Assembly (NCBI GenBank): GCA_902540995.1
Contig: CACBOY010000010.1
Location: 1-42,148 of the forward strand
Reading direction: 5' to 3'
DNA: 42,148 nt
DNA from: an uncultured SAR86 cluster bacterium
GTDB lineage: Bacteria; Pseudomonadota; Gammaproteobacteria; Magnimaribacterales; AG-339-G14
The translations under genes and the position numbers were made by a program. The notes under the pieces are model-generated. The model made no database searches. It was not told where the DNA came from and saw only the letters and a list, made by a program, of their open reading frames with translations. Below, in pieces: positions 28,504-35,681 of this stretch. Position 1 is the first letter of the stretch. Each line of letters opens with the position of its first letter.

Positions 28504-29306
28504 TGATAAATCGAAACTCTTTTATCTCCATTTAAATCATTTAAATTCGAAAAATTAAGATACCCATTTTCCATGGCAAATTTATTTAATTCTTCGTATT
28601 GATCCGGAGCATGCTCTAAATAAACTTTACCATTTTCATTTAAAAAATTTTTTCCTTTAGATAAGATTAACTTTAAATCAGATAGGCCTTTATCTTTTGA
28701 AAATAAAGCTTTTTCTGGTTCATGCCAGATCCCTTCTTCTTTTCCGGTAGTTGCCTCTTTATCCACATAAGGAGGATTAGAAATTAGATAATCTACCTGA
28801 GGAAAAAGCCATTCATTGTTCCAATCGTGATTTAAAAAAATTATGTTCTCACTGCAAAACTTCGCTGCATTTTGTTTTGCCACCAAGATACTTTTAATAG
28901 AAATATCTGTTGCAAAGATAAAACAATCTTTATTTTCTTGAGCGATGGATATAGAAATCGCTCCAGACCCTGTTCCAAGCTCAAGAAGAGTTTTGCCTTG
29001 TAGATTTTCATTGAGAATTGCATCTACCAATGTTTCAGTTTCTGGACGCGGAACAAGGACATCTGGCGTGACAATAAAACTATTTTTCCAAAACCCTTTC
29101 TTTCCAATTAAATAAGCTAGTGGCTTCCCTTTTAATCTCTCTTCGACCATAAGGTCAATTGAGCTTAAATCTTCTTTATTAATTTCTTTTTTAATATCTG
29201 AATAAATTTTTGCTTTATCAATTTTAAGAACATGTTGAAAAATCATTTCAGCATCGGGACTGTCAATTTTGTTTCTAGTTTCTATTAACTTATCCTTGAG
29301 AAGCAT
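28497..29306 (-). CDS. prmC: Release factor glutamine methyltransferase PrmC
   Basis: Methylates the glutamine of the GGQ motif in release factors RF1 and RF2. The 269-residue product has an N-terminal helical domain with the FWKNSFIVTPDVLVPRPETE block, SAM motif LLELGTGSGAISISIA, ATDIS, and the NPPY catalytic motif in LISNPPYVD. Its ATG overlaps the prfA stop by one base (TGATG), coupling the enzyme to its substrate. Formerly called HemK. Confidence 0.97.
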   Translation of the reverse strand: MLLKDKLIETRNKIDSPDAEMIFQHVLKIDKAKIYSDIKKEINKEDLSSIDLMVEERLKGKPLAYLIGKKGFWKNSFIVTPDVLVPRPETETLVDAILNENLQGKTLLELGTGSGAISISIAQENKDCFIFATDISIKSILVAKQNAAKFCSENIIFLNHDWNNEWLFPQVDYLISNPPYVDKEATTGKEEGIWHEPEKALFSKDKGLSDLKLILSKGKNFLNENGKVYLEHAPDQYEELNKFAMENGYLNFSNLNDLNGDKRVSIYQC

Positions 29307-30397
29307 CAGGTAGATTCATTTTCTAAGTTAATAAGTTTTTTTGCTTCATTCTCTTCTGTAAGGGCCGATAGCATTATTTCCATGTCACCATCTAAAAATT
29401 CTTCCAAATTATGAACAGAAAATTCTATTCTGTGATCAGTAACTCTGCTTTGAGGAAAATTATAAGTTCTAATTTTTTCTGACCTATCACCACTTCCAAC
29501 CATGATCTTTCTTTGAGAGTCTAATTCTTTGGCTTGTTCTTCTAATGCTGCCTCATTCAATTTACTCTGAAGTAAAGACATAGCTTTTTCTTTATTCTTA
29601 TGTTGCGATCTTCCATCCTGACACTCAACAACGATGCCAGACGGAATATGTGTCAGTCTAACTGCGGAATCAGTTTTATTAACGTGCTGTCCTCCTGCAC
29701 CAGATGCTCGAAAAGTATCAACTCTAATTTCTGACTTATCAATGTTTATGTTTTCTTGTTCATCTGCCTCTGGCAGGACGGCTACCGAACATGCTGAAGT
29801 GTGAATTCTACCCTGTGATTCGGTTTCTGGAACTCTTTGAACTCTGTGTATTCCTGATTCATATTTGAGAAAACCATAAGCACCTCTTCCAGTAATTTTA
29901 GATACTATTTCTTTGAAACCTCCTTTTTCACTTTCTCTAGAGCTAATGATTTCTATTTGCCATTTGCGTCTTTCTGATAATCTGGAAAACATCCTAAACA
30001 AATCGCCAGTAAACAATCCCGCTTCATCGCCTCCAGTACCAGCGCGAATTTCTATAAACGCATTTTTTTCGTCATTTGGATCTTTTGGTAACAGCATTTT
30101 TTTTAAATTTTCTTCTAACGAATCTTTTCTATTTTTGAGACTTTCTAGTTCTTCTTGAGCTAAGGCTCTAATTTCACTATCCGAGTCATTCAAAAGTTGG
30201 TTTGATTCATCAATATTTTCCTCAACAGATTTAAATTCGCTGAAGCTATCAACTATAGGCTTTAGGTTTGAATATTCTTTTGAAATAGAAGTAAACTTAG
30301 TTTGATTTTCTATTATTTCTGGCTTTGATAGCTCAGATTCCATTTGAGAAAACTTAATTTGAATTTCTTCTAGTTTCTTTTTTACCGACTCCAGCAT
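29306..30397 (-). CDS. prfA: Peptide chain release factor 1
   Basis: Recognises UAA and UAG stop codons and triggers peptide release. The 363-residue product starts with the usual helical domain (MLESVKKKLEEIQ); an upstream in-frame start would add 32 residues crossing the divergent promoter region, so I rejected it. It has the GGQ motif at 235-237 inside RASGAGGQHVNKT, and the stop-codon recognition tripeptide as P-E-T (190-192) rather than the P-A-T of E. coli. It leads a six-gene minus-strand unit ending at the MaoC-type gene. No Shine-Dalgarno is visible. Confidence 0.97.
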   Translation of the reverse strand: MLESVKKKLEEIQIKFSQMESELSKPEIIENQTKFTSISKEYSNLKPIVDSFSEFKSVEENIDESNQLLNDSDSEIRALAQEELESLKNRKDSLEENLKKMLLPKDPNDEKNAFIEIRAGTGGDEAGLFTGDLFRMFSRLSERRKWQIEIISSRESEKGGFKEIVSKITGRGAYGFLKYESGIHRVQRVPETESQGRIHTSACSVAVLPEADEQENINIDKSEIRVDTFRASGAGGQHVNKTDSAVRLTHIPSGIVVECQDGRSQHKNKEKAMSLLQSKLNEAALEEQAKELDSQRKIMVGSGDRSEKIRTYNFPQSRVTDHRIEFSVHNLEEFLDGDMEIMLSALTEENEAKKLINLENEST

Positions 30398-30404
30398 AAA
30401 AACT

Positions 30405-30410
30405 ATTATA
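30405..30410 (-). promoter_or_regulatory. Probable -10 box of prfA
   Basis: On the minus strand a perfect TATAAT ends seven bases before the prfA ATG, so transcription would start at or next to the start codon. A weak -35 (TTCATA, four of six matches) is 18 bases upstream. The same spot reads TATAGT at 30407-30412 on the plus strand and could serve lolB, which would make overlapping divergent -10 elements. Confidence 0.5.
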
Positions 30411-30429
30411 GTATCTAGTCTGCTTTCAT

Positions 30430-30870
30430 ATGAAAAAATCGTTTTTAGCTTGGTATCTTTTTTTGGTTTTTTTTCTCTTTTCGTGTGCCGCAATCGAAAT
30501 TAAAGAGGATATTTTCTCAAAAAAAGGTAAGTTTTCTCTTGCTTCAAATTCTGAATATTTCTCAGGAACTATAAATGTGAGTGGCGAAGATAAGAGAATT
30601 CAATTGAATTTAGATAGTTTGAGTAAAGACTTTAAAATTTCGTTTCAAGATGAAGAAATCAAAACTAACTTTAAATACGAAAACATCATAAAAGAATCTG
30701 ATTTTAAGTTATTTCTTGAATGGTTCTTTTTCAAATGTACAAATATCGAATGTCAAAATTTTGCATTGAAAAATCTTAAACTAAAAAAGCATTTATCAAA
30801 TAAATCAGGTCTAATTATTCGAGGAAACTTTCAAAACTTTAGATTGTCACTGAAACTCAATGATATTTAG
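30430..30870 (+). CDS. lolB: LolB-like outer-membrane lipoprotein receptor, short
   Basis: Probable outer-membrane lipoprotein that accepts lipoproteins from LolA and inserts them into the membrane. The 146-residue product has a lipoprotein signal with lipobox LFSC (Cys19) and a beta-rich body in which GKFSLASNSEYFSGTINV and RIQLNLDSLSKDF resemble the first strands of LolB. It is shorter than E. coli LolB (about 207) and weakly conserved. The call depends partly on synteny: lolB-ispE-prs is the standard order. It overlaps ispE by 11 bases. Confidence 0.72.
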   Translation: MKKSFLAWYLFLVFFLFSCAAIEIKEDIFSKKGKFSLASNSEYFSGTINVSGEDKRIQLNLDSLSKDFKISFQDEEIKTNFKYENIIKESDFKLFLEWFFFKCTNIECQNFALKNLKLKKHLSNKSGLIIRGNFQNFRLSLKLNDI

Positions 30871-31675
30871 CTCTCCAGCAAAAATTAATTTATCTTTAAA
30901 AATAATTAGAAAAAGATCGGATGGCTTCCATGATATAGATTCAGATTTTCAATTTTTAAATTGGGGAGACAAAATCAAAATTTCTTCTTCAAATAAACTA
31001 TCAGTTTCATCAACAAAAATTCAATTATCTCAAGAAGAAAACTTAGTTACTCAAGCTTTGAAAAAAATTGAGTCCTTTTGTGAGACCAAACTTAATTATT
31101 CTGTAAAAATTGAGAAAAATATTCCTCTTGGCTCTGGACTTGGAGGTGGTAGTTCCAATGCGGCAACTGCAATGCTAGCAGTAAATAGTCTCGAAAAACT
31201 CAATTTATCCCTAGATGAGTTAGTAGATTTGGGTAAATCTTTAGGATCGGATATACCGTTTTTTTTAAAAGGTCTGTCTGGAAGAGTCTCGGGTATAGGA
31301 GAGATAATTGAGCCTAAAGAATTCCCAGAAAATCTAGTCATGATTCTATTTCCTGAATGTTCAATATCCACACAGGATGCCTATAACGCTGTAACATTGG
31401 AGGAAATTTCAAATAAAAAAGATAGGTTAAACGGAAACTTTTTTGAAGAGTGGGTTTTGTTTAATTACCCTCAGGTTAGAGAAGCATTTGACTTTTTGAG
31501 TGAGAATAAAGAAGTAAATATCTCTGGAACAGGAAGTAGTATGTTCATAAAAATTAATTCTTTTGAAGAGGGAAAGGAAATAATGGATAATGCACCAAGA
31601 AAATTAGCATATGTTATTACTAATACTATTAACAAATCGCCTTTATTAAATGAACTGCTTAATTCTGGGGTGTAG
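30860..31675 (+). CDS. ispE: 4-(cytidine 5'-diphospho)-2-C-methyl-D-erythritol kinase
   Basis: GHMP-family kinase of the non-mevalonate isoprenoid (MEP) pathway. The 271-residue product has the substrate-binding start SPAKINLSLKI with K8, the ATP motif PLGSGLGGGSSNAATA (about 89-104), LGSDIPFFLKG and the C-terminal GTGSSMF motif. Its stop codon TAG lies inside the 5' part of the following tRNA-Gln gene, a ten-base overlap. Confidence 0.97.
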   Translation: MIFSSPAKINLSLKIIRKRSDGFHDIDSDFQFLNWGDKIKISSSNKLSVSSTKIQLSQEENLVTQALKKIESFCETKLNYSVKIEKNIPLGSGLGGGSSNAATAMLAVNSLEKLNLSLDELVDLGKSLGSDIPFFLKGLSGRVSGIGEIIEPKEFPENLVMILFPECSISTQDAYNAVTLEEISNKKDRLNGNFFEEWVLFNYPQVREAFDFLSENKEVNISGTGSSMFIKINSFEEGKEIMDNAPRKLAYVITNTINKSPLLNELLNSGV

Positions 31676-31740
31676 CCAAGCGGTAAGGCAGCGGCTTTTG
31701 ATGCCGCCATGCGATGGTTCGAATCCATCCACCCCAGCCA
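31666..31740 (+). tRNA. tRNA-Gln(TTG)
   Basis: Cloverleaf with acceptor TGGGGTG pairing CACCCCA, anticodon stem GCGGC/GCCGC around loop TTTTGAT giving anticodon TTG (reads CAA), T arm GATGG-TTCGAAT-CCATC, and an encoded CCA end. Its first ten bases overlap the end of ispE, whose stop codon occupies tRNA positions 8-10. Prs begins nine bases downstream, so the tRNA must be cut out of the ispE-prs transcript. The same arrangement is known in Pseudomonas. Confidence 0.97.
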
Positions 31741-31749
31741 AAAATAAAA

Positions 31750-32703
31750 ATGAATTCTAAAAACAACTTAGTAATTTTCTCTGGAAATTCTAATCCTGGC
31801 TTAGCAAAAAAAATCGTTAAAAAACTCAATAAACCACTTGGAAAAGCGACAGTGGGAAGATTTAGCGACCAAGAGATGAATATCAAAATTGAAGAAAACG
31901 TCAGGGGAAAGGATGTTTTCATAGTTCAGTCTACTTGTTTTCCAGCAAATGATAATCTAATGGAATTGATCATTATGATTGATGCTTTGAGACGAGCATC
32001 AGCATCAAGAATTACAGCTGTGATACCTTATTTTGGATACGCTCGACAAGATCGAAGAGTTAGGTCCGAAAGAGTTCCGATAAGTGCAAAATTAGTTGCA
32101 GATATGTTGCAAAGTGCTGGTGCCAACAGAGTTCTTACTATTGAACTGCACTCTGATCAAATTCAAGGCTTCTTCAATATCCCAGTTGATAATGTTTATG
32201 GAACAAGTGTAATTTTTGATCATATCGTTAAGACAAAATATAAAAATCAAATGGTGGTTTCTCCTGATGTTGGAGGAGTAGTAAGAGCAAGAGCATTGGC
32301 TAAATTTTTAGATGATGCCGATTTAGCAATTATTGATAAAAGAAGAGAAAAGGAAAATCAGTCTCAGGTCATGAACGTTATTGGAGATGTGAAAGACAAA
32401 ACATGCATTCTTGTTGACGATATTATTGATACGGCTGGAACAATTTGTAATGCTGCTGAGGCTTTAAAGGAGTCAGGTGCTAAAAAAGTCGTTAGTTATG
32501 CTACTCATGCAGTTCTTTCTGGAGATGCTTTAAAAAATATTAGTAATTCAAGACTAGACGAATTAATAGTTACTGATACAATTCCGCTTTCAGAAATGGC
32601 CTCATCAACTAAAAAGATTAAAACCATTTCTATGGATAAAACTATAGCTGAGGCTATAAACAGGGTTAATAAGGAAGAATCTATTAGCCAAATGTTTTTA
32701 TAA
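31750..32703 (+). CDS. prs: Ribose-phosphate pyrophosphokinase
   Basis: Makes PRPP from ribose 5-phosphate and ATP, supplying nucleotide, histidine and tryptophan synthesis (including HisG in this window). I used the ATG nine bases after the tRNA, giving the family start [17 protein letters not shown]; a longer frame would run through the tRNA. The 317-residue product has [12 protein letters not shown], the [11 protein letters not shown] loop and the PRPP-binding motif [14 protein letters not shown]. Confidence 0.98.
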   Translation: MNSKNNLVIFSGNSNPGLAKKIVKKLNKPLGKATVGRFSDQEMNIKIEENVRGKDVFIVQSTCFPANDNLMELIIMIDALRRASASRITAVIPYFGYARQDRRVRSERVPISAKLVADMLQSAGANRVLTIELHSDQIQGFFNIPVDNVYGTSVIFDHIVKTKYKNQMVVSPDVGGVVRARALAKFLDDADLAIIDKRREKENQSQVMNVIGDVKDKTCILVDDIIDTAGTICNAAEALKESGAKKVVSYATHAVLSGDALKNISNSRLDELIVTDTIPLSEMASSTKKIKTISMDKTIAEAINRVNKEESISQMFL

Positions 32704-32705
32704 AA

Positions 32706-33404
32706 ATGAGCGAATCAACATCTATATCTGCCGAAATAAGAGAAAATAATATTTCAGCAAAAATCTTGAGAAAATCAGGAGAGATACCTGCAATAGTATA
32801 TGGTCAAGAAAATGATCCTAAACTGGTTAAAATTTTAGAAAAAGATTTAGTAAAAATTCTTGAAAATCCCAGTATTTTCTCTCAAGTGATAGAGTTAAAT
32901 CAAAATGATGCTGCCGTAAAAGTTATTTTGAAAGAGGTTCAGGTAAATCCTTCTAATGACAGACCTATCCACGTCGATTTTCAAGCCGTCAGCGAAAAGA
33001 CTAACATCACAATTAATGTGCCCCTAAAATTTATTAATGAAGAGGTCTGTATCGGAGTGAAACAACAAGGCGGGATGATTTCCCATCTCAAAAATGAGAT
33101 TGAATTGACTTGTAATGCTCAAAATCTTCCAGAATTCATTGAGATTGACATGAAAGATCTGGAAATAGGTTCAAACGTAATGCAGTCTCAAATTATCCTT
33201 CCTGAGGGAGTTTCTCTAAGTACTAATATTCTTAACAATCAAGACCAACCAGTTGCAAGTGTGAACGTTACTCGAGCTGCTCTTGATATTGACGATGAGC
33301 CTTCTGAAGGCGAACAAGATGAATCTGAAGAGTCTACAGATGAGGCTTCTGAAACTAAAGAAGCTGCAGATGAGAGTAGCTCTGAGGAAGAATCTAAAGA
33401 CTAA
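32706..33404 (+). CDS. rplY: 50S ribosomal protein L25/CTC family
   Basis: Binds 5S rRNA; this is the long CTC/TL5 form with an N-terminal L25 domain (about 1-93, with GEIPAIVYGQ and HVDFQAVS) and a C-terminal beta domain (about 94-190). The 232-residue product ends in about 40 residues made almost only of Glu, Asp and Ser, an acidic tail seen in some CTC proteins. It starts two bases after prs and precedes pth, as in relatives. Confidence 0.95.
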   Translation: MSESTSISAEIRENNISAKILRKSGEIPAIVYGQENDPKLVKILEKDLVKILENPSIFSQVIELNQNDAAVKVILKEVQVNPSNDRPIHVDFQAVSEKTNITINVPLKFINEEVCIGVKQQGGMISHLKNEIELTCNAQNLPEFIEIDMKDLEIGSNVMQSQIILPEGVSLSTNILNNQDQPVASVNVTRAALDIDDEPSEGEQDESEESTDEASETKEAADESSSEEESKD

Positions 33405-33419
33405 CTTTACCAAGTTTTC

Positions 33420-33989
33420 ATGAGTTCTTTTCTAGTCGTTGGCCTAGGTAACCCAGGTTCAAGATATTCCAATACTAGGCATAATGTTGGAACAGACTTT
33501 ATTCTAGAAGCTCAAAAAAAATATTCTTTTGATTTGAAAGAGAAGAAAACTTTAAAATCATTTTTGGCAGAAGTAGTCATCCAAGATAAAAAAGTCATTT
33601 TTGCAGTTCCCACTATTTTTATGAATCATAGCGGAGTAGCTTTAAAGTTATTAAAAAATAAATTTAATACGACCATAGAAAATATTATTGTCATTCATGA
33701 TGATCTTGACTTGAAGTCCGGAGTAATAAAGTTAAAAGCAGGCGGAGGACATGGGGGACACAATGGTTTGAAAAGTATTTTTGAAAATCTGGGATCACAA
33801 GAATTTAAAAGAATTAGAATTGGAATTGATCACCCGGGTGATAAGAAAAAAGTAAATAAGTACGTGATTCAGAAAGGAAAAAAAGAGGAAAAGATAGATC
33901 GCTTGAAATGCATAGACAAAGGCCTTTCCGTCATGGAATTTTTATTTCAAGAAGATTGGGACACAGCCTTAAATAAACTGAATAACTAA
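33420..33989 (+). CDS. pth: Peptidyl-tRNA hydrolase
   Basis: Frees tRNA from prematurely released peptidyl-tRNA. The 189-residue product has the active-site residues N11 in GLGNPG, catalytic H21 in TRHNVG, the Asp of VIHDDLDL and the Asn of GGHGGHNGL, plus the IFMNHSG block. It ends where ychF begins, sharing one base (TAATG). Confidence 0.97.
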   Translation: MSSFLVVGLGNPGSRYSNTRHNVGTDFILEAQKKYSFDLKEKKTLKSFLAEVVIQDKKVIFAVPTIFMNHSGVALKLLKNKFNTTIENIIVIHDDLDLKSGVIKLKAGGGHGGHNGLKSIFENLGSQEFKRIRIGIDHPGDKKKVNKYVIQKGKKEEKIDRLKCIDKGLSVMEFLFQEDWDTALNKLNN

Positions 33990-35077
33990 TGTCTTTAAAA
34001 TGTGGAATAGTTGGCTTGCCTAATGTCGGTAAATCAACACTATTTAATGCCCTTACTGCTTCGAAAATTGCCGCAGAAAACTTTCCTTTTTGTACGATTG
34101 AACCTAATCATGGAATAGTTGAATTACCTGATGAAAGACTGGATAAAATTTCAAAAATATCTAAATCTGAAAAAGTAATTCCTGCCACTGTTGAATTTGT
34201 TGATATTGCCGGTTTGGTTGAAGGCGCATCCAAAGGAGAAGGTTTAGGAAACAAGTTTTTAGGTCACATAAGAGAAACTCAAGCAATTATTCACGTTGTC
34301 AGGTGCTTTGAAGATAATGAGGTTACTCATGTGAATGAAAAAGTAGATCCAATTTCAGATGTTGAAATAATAGAAATGGAATTAATCTTGGCAGATATAG
34401 AATCTTTAGAAAAAACAAAAGAAAGAATTGTAAGAAAAGCAAAAAGTGGAGATAAAGATTTATTAAAAGATCTTTCTAGAGTAGAAGATATTTTAACCAT
34501 TCTCAAAAAAGGAGATTCTCTTTTTGAATATTTACAGGATGATGAAAATAAAAATTTTGTAAATGAAGTTGGTCTTTTATCCGCAAAACCAGTCATCTTT
34601 GTTGCTAACTTGAATGATGATATGGAAGAAACCGACGGGCTTAAAAAATTAAGAGAAAAAGCACATTCAAATGGTTCGCAACTAATTGAAATGTGTAACC
34701 AGATAGAATTCGAAATAAGTGAACTTGAAAATGAAAGCAGGCAGGAACTAATAGATCTTGTAGGTTTAGAAGAACCAGGTCTTAATAAATTAATAAAAAC
34801 TGCGTTTAGAACTTTAGGATTACAAACTTTCTTTACATCGGGTCAATCGGAATCAAGAGCTTGGGTAATAAAAAATGGAACCAAAGCACCGGATGCTGCA
34901 GGAGTAATCCATACCGATTTCAAAAAAGGATTCATTCGAGCCGAAACTGTATCCTTCAAAGATTTTATTGAATTTGACGGAGAACAAGGTGCAAAAGCTC
35001 AAGGGAAATGGCGATCTGAAGGAGCAGATTACGAAGTTAAAGACGGCGATATAATTTTATTTAGATTTAATGTTTAG
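33989..35077 (+). CDS. ychF: Redox-responsive ribosome-binding ATPase YchF
   Basis: Obg-family P-loop NTPase (OLA1 type) that prefers ATP and binds the ribosome. The 362-residue product has G1 GLPNVGKST (9-17), the switch region EFVDIAGLVEGASKGEGLGNKFL, a degenerate G4 (FVANLNDD in place of NKxD, typical for ATP preference), and a C-terminal TGS domain. It closes the lolB-ychF plus-strand unit before a separately promoted tRNA-Met. Confidence 0.97.
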   Translation: MSLKCGIVGLPNVGKSTLFNALTASKIAAENFPFCTIEPNHGIVELPDERLDKISKISKSEKVIPATVEFVDIAGLVEGASKGEGLGNKFLGHIRETQAIIHVVRCFEDNEVTHVNEKVDPISDVEIIEMELILADIESLEKTKERIVRKAKSGDKDLLKDLSRVEDILTILKKGDSLFEYLQDDENKNFVNEVGLLSAKPVIFVANLNDDMEETDGLKKLREKAHSNGSQLIEMCNQIEFEISELENESRQELIDLVGLEEPGLNKLIKTAFRTLGLQTFFTSGQSESRAWVIKNGTKAPDAAGVIHTDFKKGFIRAETVSFKDFIEFDGEQGAKAQGKWRSEGADYEVKDGDIILFRFNV

Positions 35078-35081
35078 AATC

Positions 35082-35110
35082 TTGACAATTAGTCTAACTA
35101 CAAAGAGAAT
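35082..35110 (+). promoter_or_regulatory. Sigma-70 type promoter of tRNA-Met
   Basis: TTGACA at 35082-35087, a 17-base spacer, then GAGAAT at 35105-35110 (four of six -10 matches). The spacing is ideal and would start transcription a few bases before the tRNA. It is the best complete promoter in the window. Confidence 0.7.
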
Positions 35111-35119
35111 CCATTTTTT

Positions 35120-35196
35120 GGCTATGTAGCTCAGCTGGTTAGAGCGCAGCATTCATAATGCTGAGGTCGGTAGTTCAAGTCTACCCATAGCCACCA
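35120..35196 (+). tRNA. tRNA-Met(CAT), elongator type
   Basis: Acceptor GGCTATG pairs with CATAGCC, D arm GCTCAGCTGGTTAGAGC, anticodon stem CAGCA/TGCTG around TTCATAA giving CAT, T arm GTAGTTCAAGTCTAC, and an encoded CCA end. The paired first base (G1-C72) argues against initiator tRNA-fMet. Close similarity to E. coli elongator tRNA-Met favours that over the lysidine-modified Ile-CAT tRNA, though the latter cannot be excluded by anticodon alone. Confidence 0.95.
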
Positions 35197-35211
35197 ACTA
35201 AATTATAAAAA

Positions 35212-35625
35212 TTAAGGATCTACTTGATCTGGAGCGCAGTTGTCGATAAGAAGAACTTGCATTTCTTCTAATACTGCAAGAGTTTCTTTGTACTCAACTA
35301 CCTTGGGATCTACAGCAGTTGATCTGAAGCCAAAAAAGTTTTGACCTGATCTTGGGTTGTTTGTTTCAAACCCAAAAGAAGCATAACCTGTATCTCTGTT
35401 AGCTTGTTCTGTTAATTTTGCTGCAATATCAGAAATTATCCCAGAAACTCTAATTACTTCTTCTGTTAACTCAATACAATTGAGCTCTGTTGGGTCAAAG
35501 TCGAAATGCTTATAGTCAGAAGTAGGACTTCTGTACCACCAGACAGGATTGGCACAGCCAATTAAAAATAAAGCTATAAAGCCATAAAATAGGTACTTTT
35601 GATTAGCTTTTTTTAGAAAGGTCAT
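35212..35625 (-). CDS. Small lipoprotein of unknown function
   Basis: I do not recognise this family. The start is the ATG preceded by GGGAG at good spacing; it gives 137 residues with a basic N-terminus, a hydrophobic helix and lipobox LIGC (Cys24). The mature part begins ANPVWWYRSP, has a conserved-looking CIELTEEVIRVSGIISDIAAKL helix, a glycine/phenylalanine-rich middle (GYASFGFETN), and a second cysteine near the C-terminus that could pair with the one at the helix start. It lies 56 bases after pnp on the same strand and ends 15 bases from the tRNA-Met gene on the other strand. Confidence 0.75.
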   Translation of the reverse strand: MTFLKKANQKYLFYGFIALFLIGCANPVWWYRSPTSDYKHFDFDPTELNCIELTEEVIRVSGIISDIAAKLTEQANRDTGYASFGFETNNPRSGQNFFGFRSTAVDPKVVEYKETLAVLEEMQVLLIDNCAPDQVDP

Positions 35626-35681
35626 TCTATCTCCCAAGAGCTTTAATTTATCAAATTTCTAATTTAATTAAAACAGAATTT

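Noticed and set aside
29306..30397. RF1 recognition tripeptide is PET rather than PAT, possibly changing stop-codon reading
   Set aside because: The middle residue varies among bacterial RF1 proteins, and both Pro and Thr are kept. Genes here use TAA, TAG and TGA normally.
31714..31749. Longer prs reading frame through tRNA-Gln
   Set aside because: The extra residues come from the tRNA sequence; the family N-terminus starts at 31750.
33280..33404. Acidic repeat-like C-terminus of rplY as a foreign or repeat element
   Set aside because: Glu/Ser-rich tails are known in CTC-type L25 proteins; it is simple-composition coding sequence.
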